Positions 46,734 to 57,198 of a stretch of DNA of 64,000 bases are shown here, one piece after another (position 1 is the first letter of the stretch; the number at the start of each line of letters is the position of its first letter). Under the pieces are notes generated by a model that did not search any database, was not told the DNA's origin, and saw nothing but the letters and a program-made list of their open reading frames with translations. The translations under genes and the position numbers were made by a program. Source of the DNA: an uncultured Cyclobacteriaceae bacterium (GTDB taxonomy: Bacteria; Bacteroidota; Bacteroidia; Cytophagales; Cyclobacteriaceae). Where the stretch lies: assembly GCA_905479015.1 (NCBI GenBank), contig CAJQKV010000008.1, positions 1-64,000 of the forward strand. Reading direction: 5' to 3'.

Positions 46734-48002
46734 ATGTTTCAAGATACCGCACCACTCGCCGAACGTATGCGACCCAAAAGCTTGTCTGATATCATCGGAC
46801 AAGGGCATTTGGTGGGAGATCAAGGCATACTTCGTAAAGCGATTATTTCGGGTAGAATACCTTCTATTATTTTTTGGGGACCTCCAGGCACAGGTAAGAC
46901 CACGCTAGCCAATATCATCGCCAACGAGGTCAAAGTGCCTTTTCATGTACTTAGTGCGATCAGTGCAGGTGTAAAGGACGTAAGAGAGGTGATCGCCAAG
47001 GTGAGTCCGGGTCAAAAAAATATTTTATTCATTGATGAAATCCATCGGTTCAATAAATCTCAACAAGATGCTTTGTTGGGTGCAGTGGAGAAAGGAAAGA
47101 TTACTTTGATCGGTGCCACTACCGAAAATCCCAGTTTTGAAGTCAATGCAGCGCTTTTGTCTAGAGCTCAAGTTTACCGGCTCAATCCCTTGACATCTGA
47201 AGAACTCAATGCCATCATGATGCAGGCCATTGAGAAGGACAATACCCTAAAAAATTATAAAATTACGGTCAAACAAACCGAGGCGATTCTCAATCTTTCA
47301 GGCGGCGATGCGCGCAAATTATTAAACCTCCTAGAACAAGTCGTGACCAGTCAAAAATCCAATAAGGCGGTCGTCACAGATGCCTTGGTCATAGAGGTGG
47401 CACAACAAAAAACGGTATTGTATGATAAAAAAGGGGAGATGCATTATGACATCGTTTCAGCCTTTATCAAATCCATCAGGGGGAGCGATCCCAACGCAGC
47501 GGTATATTATTTGGCCCGAATGATCGAAGGAGGTGAGGAAGTCAAATTCATTGCAAGACGATTGGTGATTTTAGCCGCTGAAGATATTGGCAATGCCAAT
47601 CCGACCGCTTTGGTGATGGCTACTAGCGCTTTTCAAGCAGTGAGCTTCATCGGCTATCCAGAATCTCGTATTATTTTGGCCCAATGCGTCACGTATTTGG
47701 CAAGTTCACCTAAGAGTAATGCCAGTTATAAAGCAATCAATGAAGCACAAGCAGAAGTGGGTAGGACGGGTGATTTACCCGTACCCATGGGTTTACGAAA
47801 TGCACCTACTCAATGGATGAAAACGGAAGGCTTTGGGAAAGGATACCAATACGCGCATGATCATCCTGGAAATTTCATTTCATCAGAATTTTTACCGGCT
47901 GCAATCGCTGGAACGAAATTTTATGATCCAGGAAATAATGCTCGAGAAGAAGAATTACGGAAGCAATTGAGAGGCAAGTGGAAGGAGAAGTATGGATATT
48001 GA
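46734..48002 (+). CDS. rarA: Replication-associated recombination protein A (RarA/MgsA AAA+ ATPase)
   Basis: This AAA+ clamp-loader-like ATPase acts at stalled replication forks. It opens [21 protein letters not shown], with Walker [10 protein letters not shown] at residues 49-57 and Walker [11 protein letters not shown]. The sensor region includes [10 protein letters not shown] and [10 protein letters not shown]. The C-terminal tetramerisation domain holds [11 protein letters not shown] and ends GKWKEKYGY. The 422 residues fit. It is divergent from tRNA-Ser and stands alone. Confidence 0.96.
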   Translation: MFQDTAPLAERMRPKSLSDIIGQGHLVGDQGILRKAIISGRIPSIIFWGPPGTGKTTLANIIANEVKVPFHVLSAISAGVKDVREVIAKVSPGQKNILFIDEIHRFNKSQQDALLGAVEKGKITLIGATTENPSFEVNAALLSRAQVYRLNPLTSEELNAIMMQAIEKDNTLKNYKITVKQTEAILNLSGGDARKLLNLLEQVVTSQKSNKAVVTDALVIEVAQQKTVLYDKKGEMHYDIVSAFIKSIRGSDPNAAVYYLARMIEGGEEVKFIARRLVILAAEDIGNANPTALVMATSAFQAVSFIGYPESRIILAQCVTYLASSPKSNASYKAINEAQAEVGRTGDLPVPMGLRNAPTQWMKTEGFGKGYQYAHDHPGNFISSEFLPAAIAGTKFYDPGNNAREEELRKQLRGKWKEKYGY

Positions 48003-48104
48003 AAGGGGGTTATCCCAAAGAAAGGTTTACGTAGGTCCTTGTAAGGATTCTAAAAGGCCATAGATCTCATTATTTCTAGTGAGAGCTATCGCTAGTAATG
48101 GGTA

Positions 48105-48135
48105 TTGTCTACCCTAATAGCGTTTCCTATTTTTG
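48105..48135 (+). promoter_or_regulatory. Promoter of the iron-type ABC transporter
   Basis: TTG, a 20-base spacer and TATTTTTG (TAnnTTTG match) lie 81 bases upstream of the start codon of the binding protein. No clear operator was found in the leader. Confidence 0.5.
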
Positions 48136-48215
48136 TAGTAGTTGGAGTTGGTTTGATAGGAGAAAAATATCAGACACCTCTACTCATCCAATAAAATGAC
48201 TTATTAAAATATATC

Positions 48216-49262
48216 ATGAATAAATATTTAATCGCCCTTGTCCATCTTGGATGCTTCCTTTTCACTTCATGCAGTCCTCAATCCAATAAAGAGAAGGTCC
48301 AAGAGCAGCAACAAGAAGTCAACGTCTACACGCACAGGCATTATGCACCTGACCAAGAATTATTTGCGCAATTTGAAAAGGAATTGGGAATCAAGGTCAA
48401 TGTAGTCAATGCCAGTGCTGATGAATTGATGCTGAAAATGGAAAATGAAGGGGCACAATCTCCAGCAGATGTATTGATTACCGTTGATGCAGGCCGCTTA
48501 CAAAGAGCCAAGGAAAAGGAGCTTTTACAATCGGTAACTTCTGAGGTTTTGACCAGTAATGTGCCCGATCATTTACGTGATGAAGACGGGTATTGGTTTG
48601 GCTTGACCAAACGCAGTCGGGTCATCGTTTACGCAAAAGAGCGAGTCACTAAAGATCAATTATCTACTTATGAAGCGCTGACCGAGGATCAATGGCTGGG
48701 GAAAATACTTATTCGTTCTTCTGGCAACATTTATAATCAGTCTTTAATGGCCTCTATGATCGCAAATCTTGGAGAAGAAGCCGCTGCACAATGGGCCGCT
48801 GGCATACTCAAAAACATGGCAAGATCTCCCAAGGGGAGTGATCGTGATCAGATGAAGGCCGTAGTGGCCGGCGTGGGCGACCTTGCGATTGTAAATACCT
48901 ATTATGTAGGTAAACTGCTCACCTCTCCAGATTCTCTAGAGCGTGAGGTAGGGGAGCAGATAGGAATCTTTTTTCCTAATCAGGAAGGTCGTGGTACCCA
49001 CATCAATGTGAGCGGTGCAGGTGTAGCCAAATATGCCCCTAATAAGGCCAATGCCATCAAATTCATTGAGTTTTTGTCAAGTGAAGCTGCACAAGAAATA
49101 TTTTCCTCTTCAAATTTCGAATATCCGGTAAACCCCAAGGTAAAAATGTCCCCTTTACTCCTTTCATGGGGCACTTTCAAAGAAGATAAGCTGTCATTGT
49201 CTACATTGGGAGTACTGAATAAATCAGCCGTATTGTTATTTGATCAAGTGGGCTGGAAATAA
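48216..49262 (+). CDS. Iron(III)-type ABC transporter, substrate-binding lipoprotein
   Basis: The 348-residue protein has a lipoprotein signal (FLFTSC, Cys19) and then the two-lobed fold of ferric-binding proteins of the FbpA/FutA type: VNVYTHRHYAPDQELFAQFEKE, ADVLITVDAGRLQRAKE and NAIKFIEFLSSEAAQEIF. Tyrosines that could bind iron lie around IVNTYYVGKL. It probably delivers iron(III) to the permease encoded 240 bases downstream. The substrate is inferred from the family; other metals or anions are possible. Confidence 0.87.
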   Translation: MNKYLIALVHLGCFLFTSCSPQSNKEKVQEQQQEVNVYTHRHYAPDQELFAQFEKELGIKVNVVNASADELMLKMENEGAQSPADVLITVDAGRLQRAKEKELLQSVTSEVLTSNVPDHLRDEDGYWFGLTKRSRVIVYAKERVTKDQLSTYEALTEDQWLGKILIRSSGNIYNQSLMASMIANLGEEAAAQWAAGILKNMARSPKGSDRDQMKAVVAGVGDLAIVNTYYVGKLLTSPDSLEREVGEQIGIFFPNQEGRGTHINVSGAGVAKYAPNKANAIKFIEFLSSEAAQEIFSSSNFEYPVNPKVKMSPLLLSWGTFKEDKLSLSTLGVLNKSAVLLFDQVGWK

Positions 49263-49502
49263 AAAATAAATACTTGAGCAAGATGCGTTCAGAATACGTA
49301 ATAAGATCGCATCAAGGTTTGGAGATCATGGCTAGGGAAAGTATGGTAAGGGCACCTAAATCTTCCCCTTCTCTATTTTAATCAAGAGCGCTCGAATAGG
49401 TATTACGAAAAAATCATTAGGCAAACTTCAATTATATTTACGAATAATTATTTAAGGTTTTTCATATTCTTTTTCACGTAGGCCCATTAAGCCAGATACT
49501 TC

Positions 49503-51137
49503 TTGTTCTCATCTTTCTACTATAACGCTAAAATTGACAAGAAGTGGTCTTTACTGACCATCGCCATCGTGTTATTATTAGGGGCTCCCTTACTGACCAT
49601 TTTACTAAAATTATTCAGTGGACCGGGTGAAAGTTGGGCACACATCAAGGAATATTTGCTCTTAGATTATCTTTCCAATTCTCTCTTCCTAATGGTTGCG
49701 TGCAGTATTTTCACTCTAATTTTAGGAGTGATACCTGCGTGGCTCGTATCTGCTTACAGCTTTCCTTTCAGAAAGTTATTGCAGTGGCTACTCATATTGC
49801 CTTTGGCTTTCCCCAATTATCTCACAGCCTACGCTTATGCTGGGTTGTTTGATTATTCGGGGATTTATGAGCGAATGATGGTTCAAATCTTCAATGTAGA
49901 TCATGTTTCGCATATAGATATTATGGGGATTTGGGGATTGGCTTGGGTCATGAGTTTTTCACTTTACCCCTACGTTTACCTTTCTGCTAGAAGTTTTTTT
50001 TCTCATCAATCTCATAGGCAAATGAGTGCGGCTAAGGTATTGGGAGCAGGTCGATTTAAGGCTTTTTATTCTATTGCGCTGCCCTTGGCAAGGCCAGCAG
50101 TCGTCGGTGGTTTACTACTCGTGGTGATGGAAGTTTTGGGCGATTATGGATCGGCTTATTATTATGGGGTCAGCACCTATACTACCGCTATTTTCAGGTC
50201 TTGGTTTGCCCTTGAAGAACCCGAAACGACCGTATATTTGTCTGCGCAGCTCTGCATGTTCATTCTTTTTTTAATTGTGATGGAGCGCAGTCTTCGGGGG
50301 AAGAAAAAATATCGGTTTAACAGTGAGGGCAGCCAAGAGCTCATCAAAAAAACACCTAAGGCCCATATTCAGGTCATGTTTATGCTGGTAATCATAATTC
50401 CCATTTCATTGGGTTTCATATTACCTTTGATTCAGATGATGTATTGGGCTTCGCTTACGTTTCATGAGGTTTGGTCGACCTCATTATTATCTATTGTTTG
50501 GTCAAGTTTCTATCTTTCTATGATTACTGCATTCATTTGTATTTGTATTTCTTTCCTTCTGATTTATGCTGCTAAATGGAGTCGATCTCTTATTATTCAA
50601 CGATTAAGTTCCTTACCTATTTTGGGTTATGCGGTTCCTGGTGTAGTGATTGCTGTAGGTATCATGATCCCCACGTTAATTTTTGATAAATGGTTGGTAA
50701 ACATAGCTCAGTATTATTTAAACTGGTCGATGGGATTCTTAATTAATGGAACTATTATAGGCCTAATTTTTGCCTATTCAGTGAGGTTCCTAGCGGTGGC
50801 GTATCATCCCATAGAAGCTAGTATACAAAAAACAGGCATGCGATTTGAGCAAGCGGCGCAAATGTTGGGGGTCCAGCGATGGAAAAGGATGTTACAAATC
50901 AATATACCTCTCAATAAGCTGGGACTCTTGAGTGGTGCCTTGTTGGTGTTTGTGGATACCATGAAGGAATTACCACTGACCCTTTTACTTAAACCCTATG
51001 GCATCATGACGCTTTCTGTGAAGGCATTTGAATATGCAAGTGATGAACGCATCGCAGAAACGGCATTACCTGCCTTATTTATTATCATGACCGGATTAAT
51101 CCCGATATTTCTCTTAAATAGAATGATGAACACATGA
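49503..51137 (+). CDS. ABC transporter permease, fused two-domain iron-type
   Basis: The 544-residue protein has about 12 helices in two homologous halves, as in FbpB/AfuB. Each half has an EAA loop that contacts the ATPase, the first at MSAAKVLGAGRFKAFYSIAL and the second at EQAAQMLGVQRWKRMLQIN. The start is TTG shortly after an in-frame stop; no ATG is close. The stop overlaps the ATPase gene start as ATGA. The gap from the binding-protein gene has no clear promoter, so the three genes likely form one operon. Confidence 0.9.
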   Translation: MFSSFYYNAKIDKKWSLLTIAIVLLLGAPLLTILLKLFSGPGESWAHIKEYLLLDYLSNSLFLMVACSIFTLILGVIPAWLVSAYSFPFRKLLQWLLILPLAFPNYLTAYAYAGLFDYSGIYERMMVQIFNVDHVSHIDIMGIWGLAWVMSFSLYPYVYLSARSFFSHQSHRQMSAAKVLGAGRFKAFYSIALPLARPAVVGGLLLVVMEVLGDYGSAYYYGVSTYTTAIFRSWFALEEPETTVYLSAQLCMFILFLIVMERSLRGKKKYRFNSEGSQELIKKTPKAHIQVMFMLVIIIPISLGFILPLIQMMYWASLTFHEVWSTSLLSIVWSSFYLSMITAFICICISFLLIYAAKWSRSLIIQRLSSLPILGYAVPGVVIAVGIMIPTLIFDKWLVNIAQYYLNWSMGFLINGTIIGLIFAYSVRFLAVAYHPIEASIQKTGMRFEQAAQMLGVQRWKRMLQINIPLNKLGLLSGALLVFVDTMKELPLTLLLKPYGIMTLSVKAFEYASDERIAETALPALFIIMTGLIPIFLLNRMMNT

Positions 51138-52141
51138 CCGTACTCAATATTCAAGGAGTTACCAAAAGCTATACATCGGATCGAAAGTGTGTGCTATCTA
51201 ATTTAGATTTCACCTTAGAAAAGGGAGAGATTTGTGCTTTTATAGGTGAAAGCGGGACGGGCAAAAGCACCTTATTAAAGCTCATTGCTGGACTAGAGAC
51301 AAGTGATTCAGGGACGATTATTCTCGAAGGCAAGACGGTTGAAAGCGCTAGCAAATTCGTAGCAGCAGAGGATAGAGGCATCGGGTTTGTGTTCCAGGAC
51401 TTTGCCTTGTTTCCCCATATGAGCATAAAAAAGAATGTGGGTTATGGGTTAGCGAAATTCCAAGACAAGACTGCACGCGTATCAGAGGTATTACGGATGG
51501 TAGGATTAGCGTCCTATGGAGATCGATATCCTCATGAACTTTCAGGAGGCGAACAACAACGGATTGCCCTGGCCCGAGCTCTGGCACCCAATCCAACGTT
51601 GCTGCTCCTTGACGAACCTTTTAGCAATTTAGATACGGCACTGAAATCTCAGATTAGAAATGAGCTTTTTGAGATCATAAAAGGTACAGGTATCAGCTGC
51701 ATATTCGTCACCCATGATGCACAAGATGCGATTTCATTAGCCCATAAAATTGCCGTATTAGATCAAGGAAAAGTGGTTCAAATGGGTACCCCCAAAGCAC
51801 TTTTTGATCAACCTTTTACACCCGCCATCGCAAGATTTTTTGGAGAAATCAATATTTTTAATCAAGAGGAGTTTCAGCATTTTGATATAGAATTGGAAAA
51901 GGCTGACTTTTATGGGATCAGGCCTGAGCATATAACATACAGTCTGACCCCTGAGAAAAACAGTCAAGCTGCAGTGATTATGGGAGAAACTTTCCATGGT
52001 TTGTGGCGCAAGTACAGGATTAAGCTGTCCAGTCAAATGGAATTAGATTTGATGGTAGATGCCCAAGTACCGATCGAGGGTAAAGAGGTTTTTATTACCT
52101 TAGCTCCTGCCTACCTCTTGATGTTCCATAAAAAGGATTGA
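51134..52141 (+). CDS. ABC transporter ATP-binding protein, iron-type
   Basis: The 335-residue ATPase has Walker A GESGTGKST (residues 38-46), Q-loop VFQDFALFPHM, signature ELSGGEQQRIALARAL, Walker B LLLLDEPF and the H-loop VTHDAQDA. A C-terminal TOBE-like domain of about 90 residues (FYGIRPEHITYSLTP) is typical of the CUT1/FbpC group. It overlaps the permease gene by four bases and powers the importer. Confidence 0.93.
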   Translation: MTVLNIQGVTKSYTSDRKCVLSNLDFTLEKGEICAFIGESGTGKSTLLKLIAGLETSDSGTIILEGKTVESASKFVAAEDRGIGFVFQDFALFPHMSIKKNVGYGLAKFQDKTARVSEVLRMVGLASYGDRYPHELSGGEQQRIALARALAPNPTLLLLDEPFSNLDTALKSQIRNELFEIIKGTGISCIFVTHDAQDAISLAHKIAVLDQGKVVQMGTPKALFDQPFTPAIARFFGEINIFNQEEFQHFDIELEKADFYGIRPEHITYSLTPEKNSQAAVIMGETFHGLWRKYRIKLSSQMELDLMVDAQVPIEGKEVFITLAPAYLLMFHKKD

Positions 52142-52259
52142 CAGGGTATGATGGGATATTTCGCCTGAGACGCTTTTTTATTTTTTGGATTTTGAAACTC
52201 CAAGTTCGTGTATATTTACCTTTTCTTTATTCATAAAGTTTACTTCAAATAATGCCGCT

Positions 52260-53489
52260 ATGGAGCAAGTCATAGGACCTTTCACTCAAATCGTAACCTT
52301 CAAGCAAACGGCTTTAAAAGGTCCACTGCAGGCTTCAGATATGGGCATCGTTGAAGATGCGGGAGTGCGTGTTGATTCGGGGGTTATTGTTGAAGTTGGC
52401 CCTTTTGAGCGCTTGGTAAAAAATAAGGCGAGCCCGCAGGTAATGGAGATCAGCGGTTCCCATGTTTTGATGCCGGGTTTGGTAGATTGCCATACCCATA
52501 TGGTCTGGGCAGGCTCAAGAGCAGCAGATTTTGAACGGCGCAATAGTGGGTTGAGTTACCAAGAAATTTTAGCCTCAGGCGGTGGCATATTGGATACGGT
52601 AAAATGGGTGGGACAAGCGACCAAAGGAAACCTTAAAGAAGATCTTCATCAAAGGATATTGAGGCATCAGTCTGATGGAGTGACCACCCAAGAAATCAAA
52701 AGTGGCTATGGTTTAGATGCTGAAAATGAGCTTAAAATGCTTGAAGTGATTCACGAGGTCAATAGGGAAGTAAAAGTAGATCTAATCCCTACTTTTTTGG
52801 GTGCTCATGTGTGTCCAAAAGGCTATGAACGGGCCGATTATTTGGACTATTTATTGGCTGAGGTAGCACCAAAAGCGAAGTTATTGGCTGACCGTGCAGA
52901 TGCTTTTATCGAAGCTGAGGCATTTCCAGTGCATTTGGCCAAGCCTTATTTAATGGCCATGAAAAATTTGGGGTTTGATTTAACGTTGCATGCCGATCAA
53001 TTCTCGAGTGGAGGAGCGGCATTGGCCATCCTAATGGGGGCAAAAAGTGCGGATCATTTGGAAGCAACTACCTCCAAGGATATTGCCTTATTCGGGACTT
53101 CCAATACAGTGGCCGTTGTCTTACCCGGCGCCTCTTTGGGTTTAGGTATGGCTTTTGCACCCACCCGAGCCTTATTAAATGCGGGTGCTTGCCTTGCGAT
53201 TGCCTCGGACTGGAATCCTGGTTCTGCGCCTAATGGGGATTTGTTGGCACAATGCGGAATTTTAGCCGCACATCAAAAATTAACTACTGCAGAGACATTT
53301 TCTGGGATCACCTTTAGAGCGGCTCATGCACTTGGACTTACCGATAGAGGCAGATTAGCTTCTCAGTACTTATTTGATGCCATTGCTTTTCCTACCCATG
53401 ATTACAGAGAGATTCTCTACCAACAGGGGACTTTGAAACCTGATATGCTTTGGAAAAAAGGAGATTTATTGATAAAAAGTACTAACTAA
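52260..53489 (+). CDS. hutI: Imidazolonepropionase
   Basis: HutI is the third enzyme of histidine degradation and opens 4-imidazolone-5-propanoate. It is an amidohydrolase-fold metalloenzyme of 409 residues. I start at ATG 52260 (MEQVIGPFTQIVTF); a TTG 25 codons upstream gives a non-conserved tail. Zinc ligands and motifs include DCHTHMVWAG, GILDTV, TLHADQF, SADHLE and ASDWNPGSAPN. No hutH, hutU or hutG gene is adjacent. The AGCS symporter downstream could belong to the same regulon but is not coupled. Confidence 0.96.
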   Translation: MEQVIGPFTQIVTFKQTALKGPLQASDMGIVEDAGVRVDSGVIVEVGPFERLVKNKASPQVMEISGSHVLMPGLVDCHTHMVWAGSRAADFERRNSGLSYQEILASGGGILDTVKWVGQATKGNLKEDLHQRILRHQSDGVTTQEIKSGYGLDAENELKMLEVIHEVNREVKVDLIPTFLGAHVCPKGYERADYLDYLLAEVAPKAKLLADRADAFIEAEAFPVHLAKPYLMAMKNLGFDLTLHADQFSSGGAALAILMGAKSADHLEATTSKDIALFGTSNTVAVVLPGASLGLGMAFAPTRALLNAGACLAIASDWNPGSAPNGDLLAQCGILAAHQKLTTAETFSGITFRAAHALGLTDRGRLASQYLFDAIAFPTHDYREILYQQGTLKPDMLWKKGDLLIKSTN

Positions 53490-53558
53490 AAGATTTTCAG
53501 TAAGCTTTCAGTCAAACGCCTTTATCAAACTTTGACTTTTATTTCTCAGTGAAAGGCC

Positions 53559-53566
53559 TATTTTTG
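53559..53566 (+). promoter_or_regulatory. Candidate -7 box TATTTTTG for the AGCS symporter gene
   Basis: This TAnnTTTG match lies 21 bases before ATG 53588. The spacing to the nearest upstream TTG is 24 bases. If used, it places the transcript start after the alternative GTG at 53549, favouring the ATG. Confidence 0.35.
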
Positions 53567-53587
53567 TCTTGGTTCAAAAGGTACAGC

Positions 53588-55261
53588 ATGCAAGCACTTA
53601 ATGATTTTCTCGCACTAATTGATGGTTTTATTGGAAGTTCTTTTTGGTTTCCTTACGTGTTGATTGGAACGGGATTGTTTTTCACCATTTATCTGAAATT
53701 TCCTCAAATAAGGTATTTTAGTTTTGCTATTAAGGTATTAAAAGGCAAATTTCAACGTTCTGAAGATGAAGGAGATACTTCTCATTTTCAAGCATTGACC
53801 ACTGCATTGTCTGGGACGGTCGGCACTGGAAATATATCAGGTGTGGCCCTAGCAGTGCACATGGGAGGACCTGCCGCCCTTTTTTGGATGTTGGTCACAG
53901 CCGCGGTGGGCATGTGTACCAAATTTGTAGAGGTGACCTTGTCTCATAAGTACCGTGAAAAGGCGGCAGATGGCACCATGGCAGGGGGCCCGATGTACTT
54001 TATGAAAAATAAAATGAAGATGCCCTGGTTAGCGGGTATTTTTGCCGTGGCGACCGTACTTTCATCATTCGGAACAGGCAGCTTACCCCAGATCAACAGT
54101 ATTTCCAATGCTATGCAAGCCACCTTTGGTATAGATCTTTGGATGACAGGCCTGGTACTATCTATTCTTTTGGCCATTGTCATCGTCGGCGGGATCAAGA
54201 GGATTGCTTCGGTTACAGAAAAACTAGTACCCAGTATGGCACTGATTTATTTTATAGGTGCCCTTGCGGTTATTTTCTACAATATTGAAAACATTTGGCC
54301 TTCTTTTCTATCCATATTCCAGCACGTATTCAGTCAAACAGCAGCTACGGGTGGTTTTCTTGGGGCCTCTATTGCTTTTGCATTAAATAAGGGTGTGGGA
54401 AGGGGCCTTTTTTCCAATGAGGCCGGGCAAGGAAGTGCCCCCATTGCACATGCCTCAGCCAAGGGCAAAGAACCCGTTTCAGAAGGTTTAGTCGCGATAC
54501 TGGAGCCTTTTATTGATACGATTGTCATCTGTACCCTTACTGGTTTGGTTTTACTTTCATCGGGTGTTTGGAATGAGAAGCACCAAAATGAGTTTCAGTA
54601 TACGGATATGCAAGTATTGCAAGGCATTTACAATGATGATACAGAGGAGGGCATAAACGACTTATATGGTCATATTTCTGGTGAAAGACCCTTGCCTTTG
54701 TTTGCTGGAAATTTGGATGTGATAGATGGAATCATTCAAAATGAGGTAACCATCATTCATGCCCGATCAAAAGCAGAAGACATCCAGTTATTTTTAGATG
54801 ATGTGCCTTGGACAGGAGCCGTAGCGGTGCTCAATGGGAAATCTCAAAATCCCGAAATCGTGTTCAGTGGGAAATCATTGGTTCACAGTGCACCTCTTAC
54901 GGCCATTGCCTTTCAGCGGAGTTATTTTGGCATATGGGGCCAATACATTGTTTCGATTGGCCTACTCTTGTTCGCTTTCAGTACGGCCATTTCTTGGTCT
55001 TATTATGGAGACCGAGCGATGACCTATTTGTTTGGAGCGAACAGTGTCATTTATTTTAGGATTGTATATGTCATTGCTTTTTTCTTGGCAGCATTTATCG
55101 ATACGACCATTATATGGACCCTTTCAGGAATTACGATTGCATTGATGACCTTACCTAATCTTTTTGGCTTACTGTATTTGAGAAAAGATGTTAAGAGTTC
55201 TGTGTCAGAATATTGGATTGCCTTCAAGAAAGACTGGCCGGATGAAAAAACACCTGAATAG
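53588..55261 (+). CDS. AGCS-family sodium:alanine/glycine symporter with an inserted domain
   Basis: The sodium-coupled amino acid transporter has about 11 helices. It carries [15 protein letters not shown], a hallmark of the family, then [15 protein letters not shown]. Helices 1-8 and 9-11 are separated by about 100 extra residues (about 330-430, including [13 protein letters not shown] and [17 protein letters not shown]). That stretch is hydrophilic and is not usual in the standard 450-500-residue members. The start is ATG 53588 (557 residues); a GTG 13 codons upstream is possible. It follows hutI by about 100 bases. The substrate is an amino acid, most likely alanine or glycine. Confidence 0.9.
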   Translation: MQALNDFLALIDGFIGSSFWFPYVLIGTGLFFTIYLKFPQIRYFSFAIKVLKGKFQRSEDEGDTSHFQALTTALSGTVGTGNISGVALAVHMGGPAALFWMLVTAAVGMCTKFVEVTLSHKYREKAADGTMAGGPMYFMKNKMKMPWLAGIFAVATVLSSFGTGSLPQINSISNAMQATFGIDLWMTGLVLSILLAIVIVGGIKRIASVTEKLVPSMALIYFIGALAVIFYNIENIWPSFLSIFQHVFSQTAATGGFLGASIAFALNKGVGRGLFSNEAGQGSAPIAHASAKGKEPVSEGLVAILEPFIDTIVICTLTGLVLLSSGVWNEKHQNEFQYTDMQVLQGIYNDDTEEGINDLYGHISGERPLPLFAGNLDVIDGIIQNEVTIIHARSKAEDIQLFLDDVPWTGAVAVLNGKSQNPEIVFSGKSLVHSAPLTAIAFQRSYFGIWGQYIVSIGLLLFAFSTAISWSYYGDRAMTYLFGANSVIYFRIVYVIAFFLAAFIDTTIIWTLSGITIALMTLPNLFGLLYLRKDVKSSVSEYWIAFKKDWPDEKTPE

Positions 55262-55321
55262 TCTATAAGGGACTTAGGCTAAATATCTCAATAGGTACAC
55301 TTGCTTAGAACAAGATTAATT

Positions 55322-56116
55322 TCAAGGTTTTAAGATTGCTTTGATTCGTTGCCAAGATTGATCTCTAGCTGAAATATTCTCAGGGCTGCCATTGGGGTCA
55401 TCACCTGATCTCATGTAGGCGTGCCCAGCACCTTCATAAACCTCGTATTCATATTGTTTTTGATAGTGCTTCATAGCGGCCTCTGAAGAGGGGAGTGTCG
55501 CATTGACTCGTTGATCAGCTCCACCATAAAAACCGTAGATAGGCGCAGTAATACTTTCATAGCTACTTTCATTTTTAGGCCCTGTTCCATAGAAAACCAA
55601 GCCGGCAAGTAAACGTTCGTTGTGTGTGGCATAGGTAAAAGTTTGAGATCCCCCCCAGCAAAATCCCATGACGGCTACCTGACCCTTACCGGCAGGGATA
55701 TTTTCCGCATAGGCAAACACGGCATCAAGATCATTCAGTACTTCAGATTGTTTGAGTCCATAAATAGCGGTGCGGGCTTGATCGGAATTGGGATAGTCCA
55801 TCGTTTTCTCATATTCGGAACTCATTCCTGAGATCAGATCTGGAGCCACTACAACATAACCTGCTTCAGAAAGCTGATCCGCCATAGACCTGGCCCAATC
55901 ATTGAGGCCTCGATTTTCATGAATAAGTAGAATTACTAGAGCAGACTTACTTGATTCAGGATAGGTCACAAAACAACTGAGATCACGACCATTAGATTTT
56001 AATTTAATCCATTCATGGTGCCTTGGTGAATGTTCCAATTGTGCGACGGCATAGGGTTGAGCCAAAGTACTTGTGGATATAAGGAATAAATAAGAGAGGA
56101 TAAATATATATTTCAT
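55322..56116 (-). CDS. Exported dienelactone hydrolase-family protein
   Basis: This alpha/beta hydrolase has 264 residues and a signal peptide ending about SLAQP. The cysteine nucleophile lies in MGFCWGGSQ, the DLH-type elbow. ILLIHENRGLNDW carries the glutamate partner, the acid is in GFYGGADQRVN, and the histidine is in YEGAGHAYM. DLH family members open lactones or hydrolyse small esters. An exported member in Bacteroidota is common but its substrate is unknown. It precedes a second minus-strand gene. Confidence 0.88.
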   Translation of the reverse strand: MKYIFILSYLFLISTSTLAQPYAVAQLEHSPRHHEWIKLKSNGRDLSCFVTYPESSKSALVILLIHENRGLNDWARSMADQLSEAGYVVVAPDLISGMSSEYEKTMDYPNSDQARTAIYGLKQSEVLNDLDAVFAYAENIPAGKGQVAVMGFCWGGSQTFTYATHNERLLAGLVFYGTGPKNESSYESITAPIYGFYGGADQRVNATLPSSEAAMKHYQKQYEYEVYEGAGHAYMRSGDDPNGSPENISARDQSWQRIKAILKP

Positions 56117-56123
56117 AGTTCAT

Positions 56124-56648
56124 TTATTGAGTAGTGTCTTTGAGAGTAGTATCTAGTTTTACTGATATTTTCCGAAGAGCTTTAGCCATCGAGTTATGAT
56201 TTTTTGATTTTGTCAGTAGAAACGTTTCTCCTGAATTTAATTTTAAGTAGGCCACATATTCAGAGTATTGGCTATAACGTACCCGCCCGCCCCAAGAAGT
56301 CATGGCTTGTCTCATTTTTGTTTCATTGATGAAGATGTATTTGATGTGCTCGAATAATTTTGGTGTACCCCATTTGCTACCTAAAACCCAAATATATTCA
56401 TGAATGAATTTTTTGTTCATGTTGATTTCAATCATATCTTGCAAGGTCCAAATCAAAGGCAATATGGGAGCTAATAAAATCATAAGTGCAATGACAAGCG
56501 CTTTGGGTAGATAGCCGGTCAGTGCTATATAAATCAAAAACAAAATCAAAGAAAATACCATCCTGAAGGTTATGGGAAGACTATTTCCCCGACTTATTAG
56601 AATGATATTTTCTTTTTCCACGCTCATTGAATATTCAAAATAGCTCAA
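56124..56648 (-). CDS. Hypothetical protein with two membrane helices
   Basis: The 174-residue protein has a short N-terminal strand region, two adjacent membrane helices (about residues 28-70) and a C-terminal soluble part with beta strands such as YVAYLKLNSGETFLLTKS. The plan resembles small PH-like (YcxB/YdbS) membrane proteins, but I cannot assign it. It ends seven bases before the dienelactone hydrolase gene on the same strand, so they may share a transcript. Confidence 0.7.
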   Translation of the reverse strand: MSYFEYSMSVEKENIILISRGNSLPITFRMVFSLILFLIYIALTGYLPKALVIALMILLAPILPLIWTLQDMIEINMNKKFIHEYIWVLGSKWGTPKLFEHIKYIFINETKMRQAMTSWGGRVRYSQYSEYVAYLKLNSGETFLLTKSKNHNSMAKALRKISVKLDTTLKDTTQ

Positions 56649-56730
56649 ATACTTTAAAAAAGTATAGAGGCGAGGTAAGTATTATCTCGCATTCCGAGTA
56701 TTCAAAAGTATTACTTATTAATTTGCTGTT

Positions 56731-57198
56731 GTGAAGATCAATGGATTTGGAACGGTAGGGTTATTTGTTTTGGGAGGCTTGGGGTTTATTCTCATGGCCT
56801 TAATGGTAGGAAAGCTGTTAAGACCCAATCGTCCCAACGAAGAAAAACTTACTACCTACGAATCTGGAGAAGATCCGATCAACAACGCTTGGGGTCAGTT
56901 CAATTTGCGCTTCTATATCATTGCGCTGGTCTTTATACTCTTTGAGGTTGAACTGGTGTTCTTATTTCCTTGGGCTGTGGTATTTGCAGATGCAGATCTT
57001 ATCTTGGCTACGGATGGCTTATGGGGGTGGTTCTCTTTAATTGAAACAGGCATTTTTATACTTATTCTAGCGGTAGGCTTGGCTTATGTTTGGGCGAATG
57101 GTATGTTGACTTGGATCCGCCCGGATAGCCCTATTGCTACCTTTAGTTCAAAAGTACCCAAAAAGTTATATGATCAAATTAATCAAAAATATTCATGA
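56731..57198 (+). CDS. nuoA: NADH-quinone oxidoreductase subunit A
   Basis: NuoA is a small membrane subunit at the heel of complex I. Its three helices and the conserved loop TTYESGEDP followed by [21 protein letters not shown] identify it. The 155 residues are slightly longer than usual because of the C-terminal tail. The start is GTG, 82 bases after the divergent hypothetical gene; no nearby ATG fits. It overlaps nuoB by four bases (ATGA). Confidence 0.96.
   Translation: MKINGFGTVGLFVLGGLGFILMALMVGKLLRPNRPNEEKLTTYESGEDPINNAWGQFNLRFYIIALVFILFEVELVFLFPWAVVFADADLILATDGLWGWFSLIETGIFILILAVGLAYVWANGMLTWIRPDSPIATFSSKVPKKLYDQINQKYS

Noticed and set aside
52185-52259. TTG-started N-terminal extension of hutI
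   Set aside because: The 25 extra residues are not like the family and would cover the likely promoter; ATG 52260 fits.
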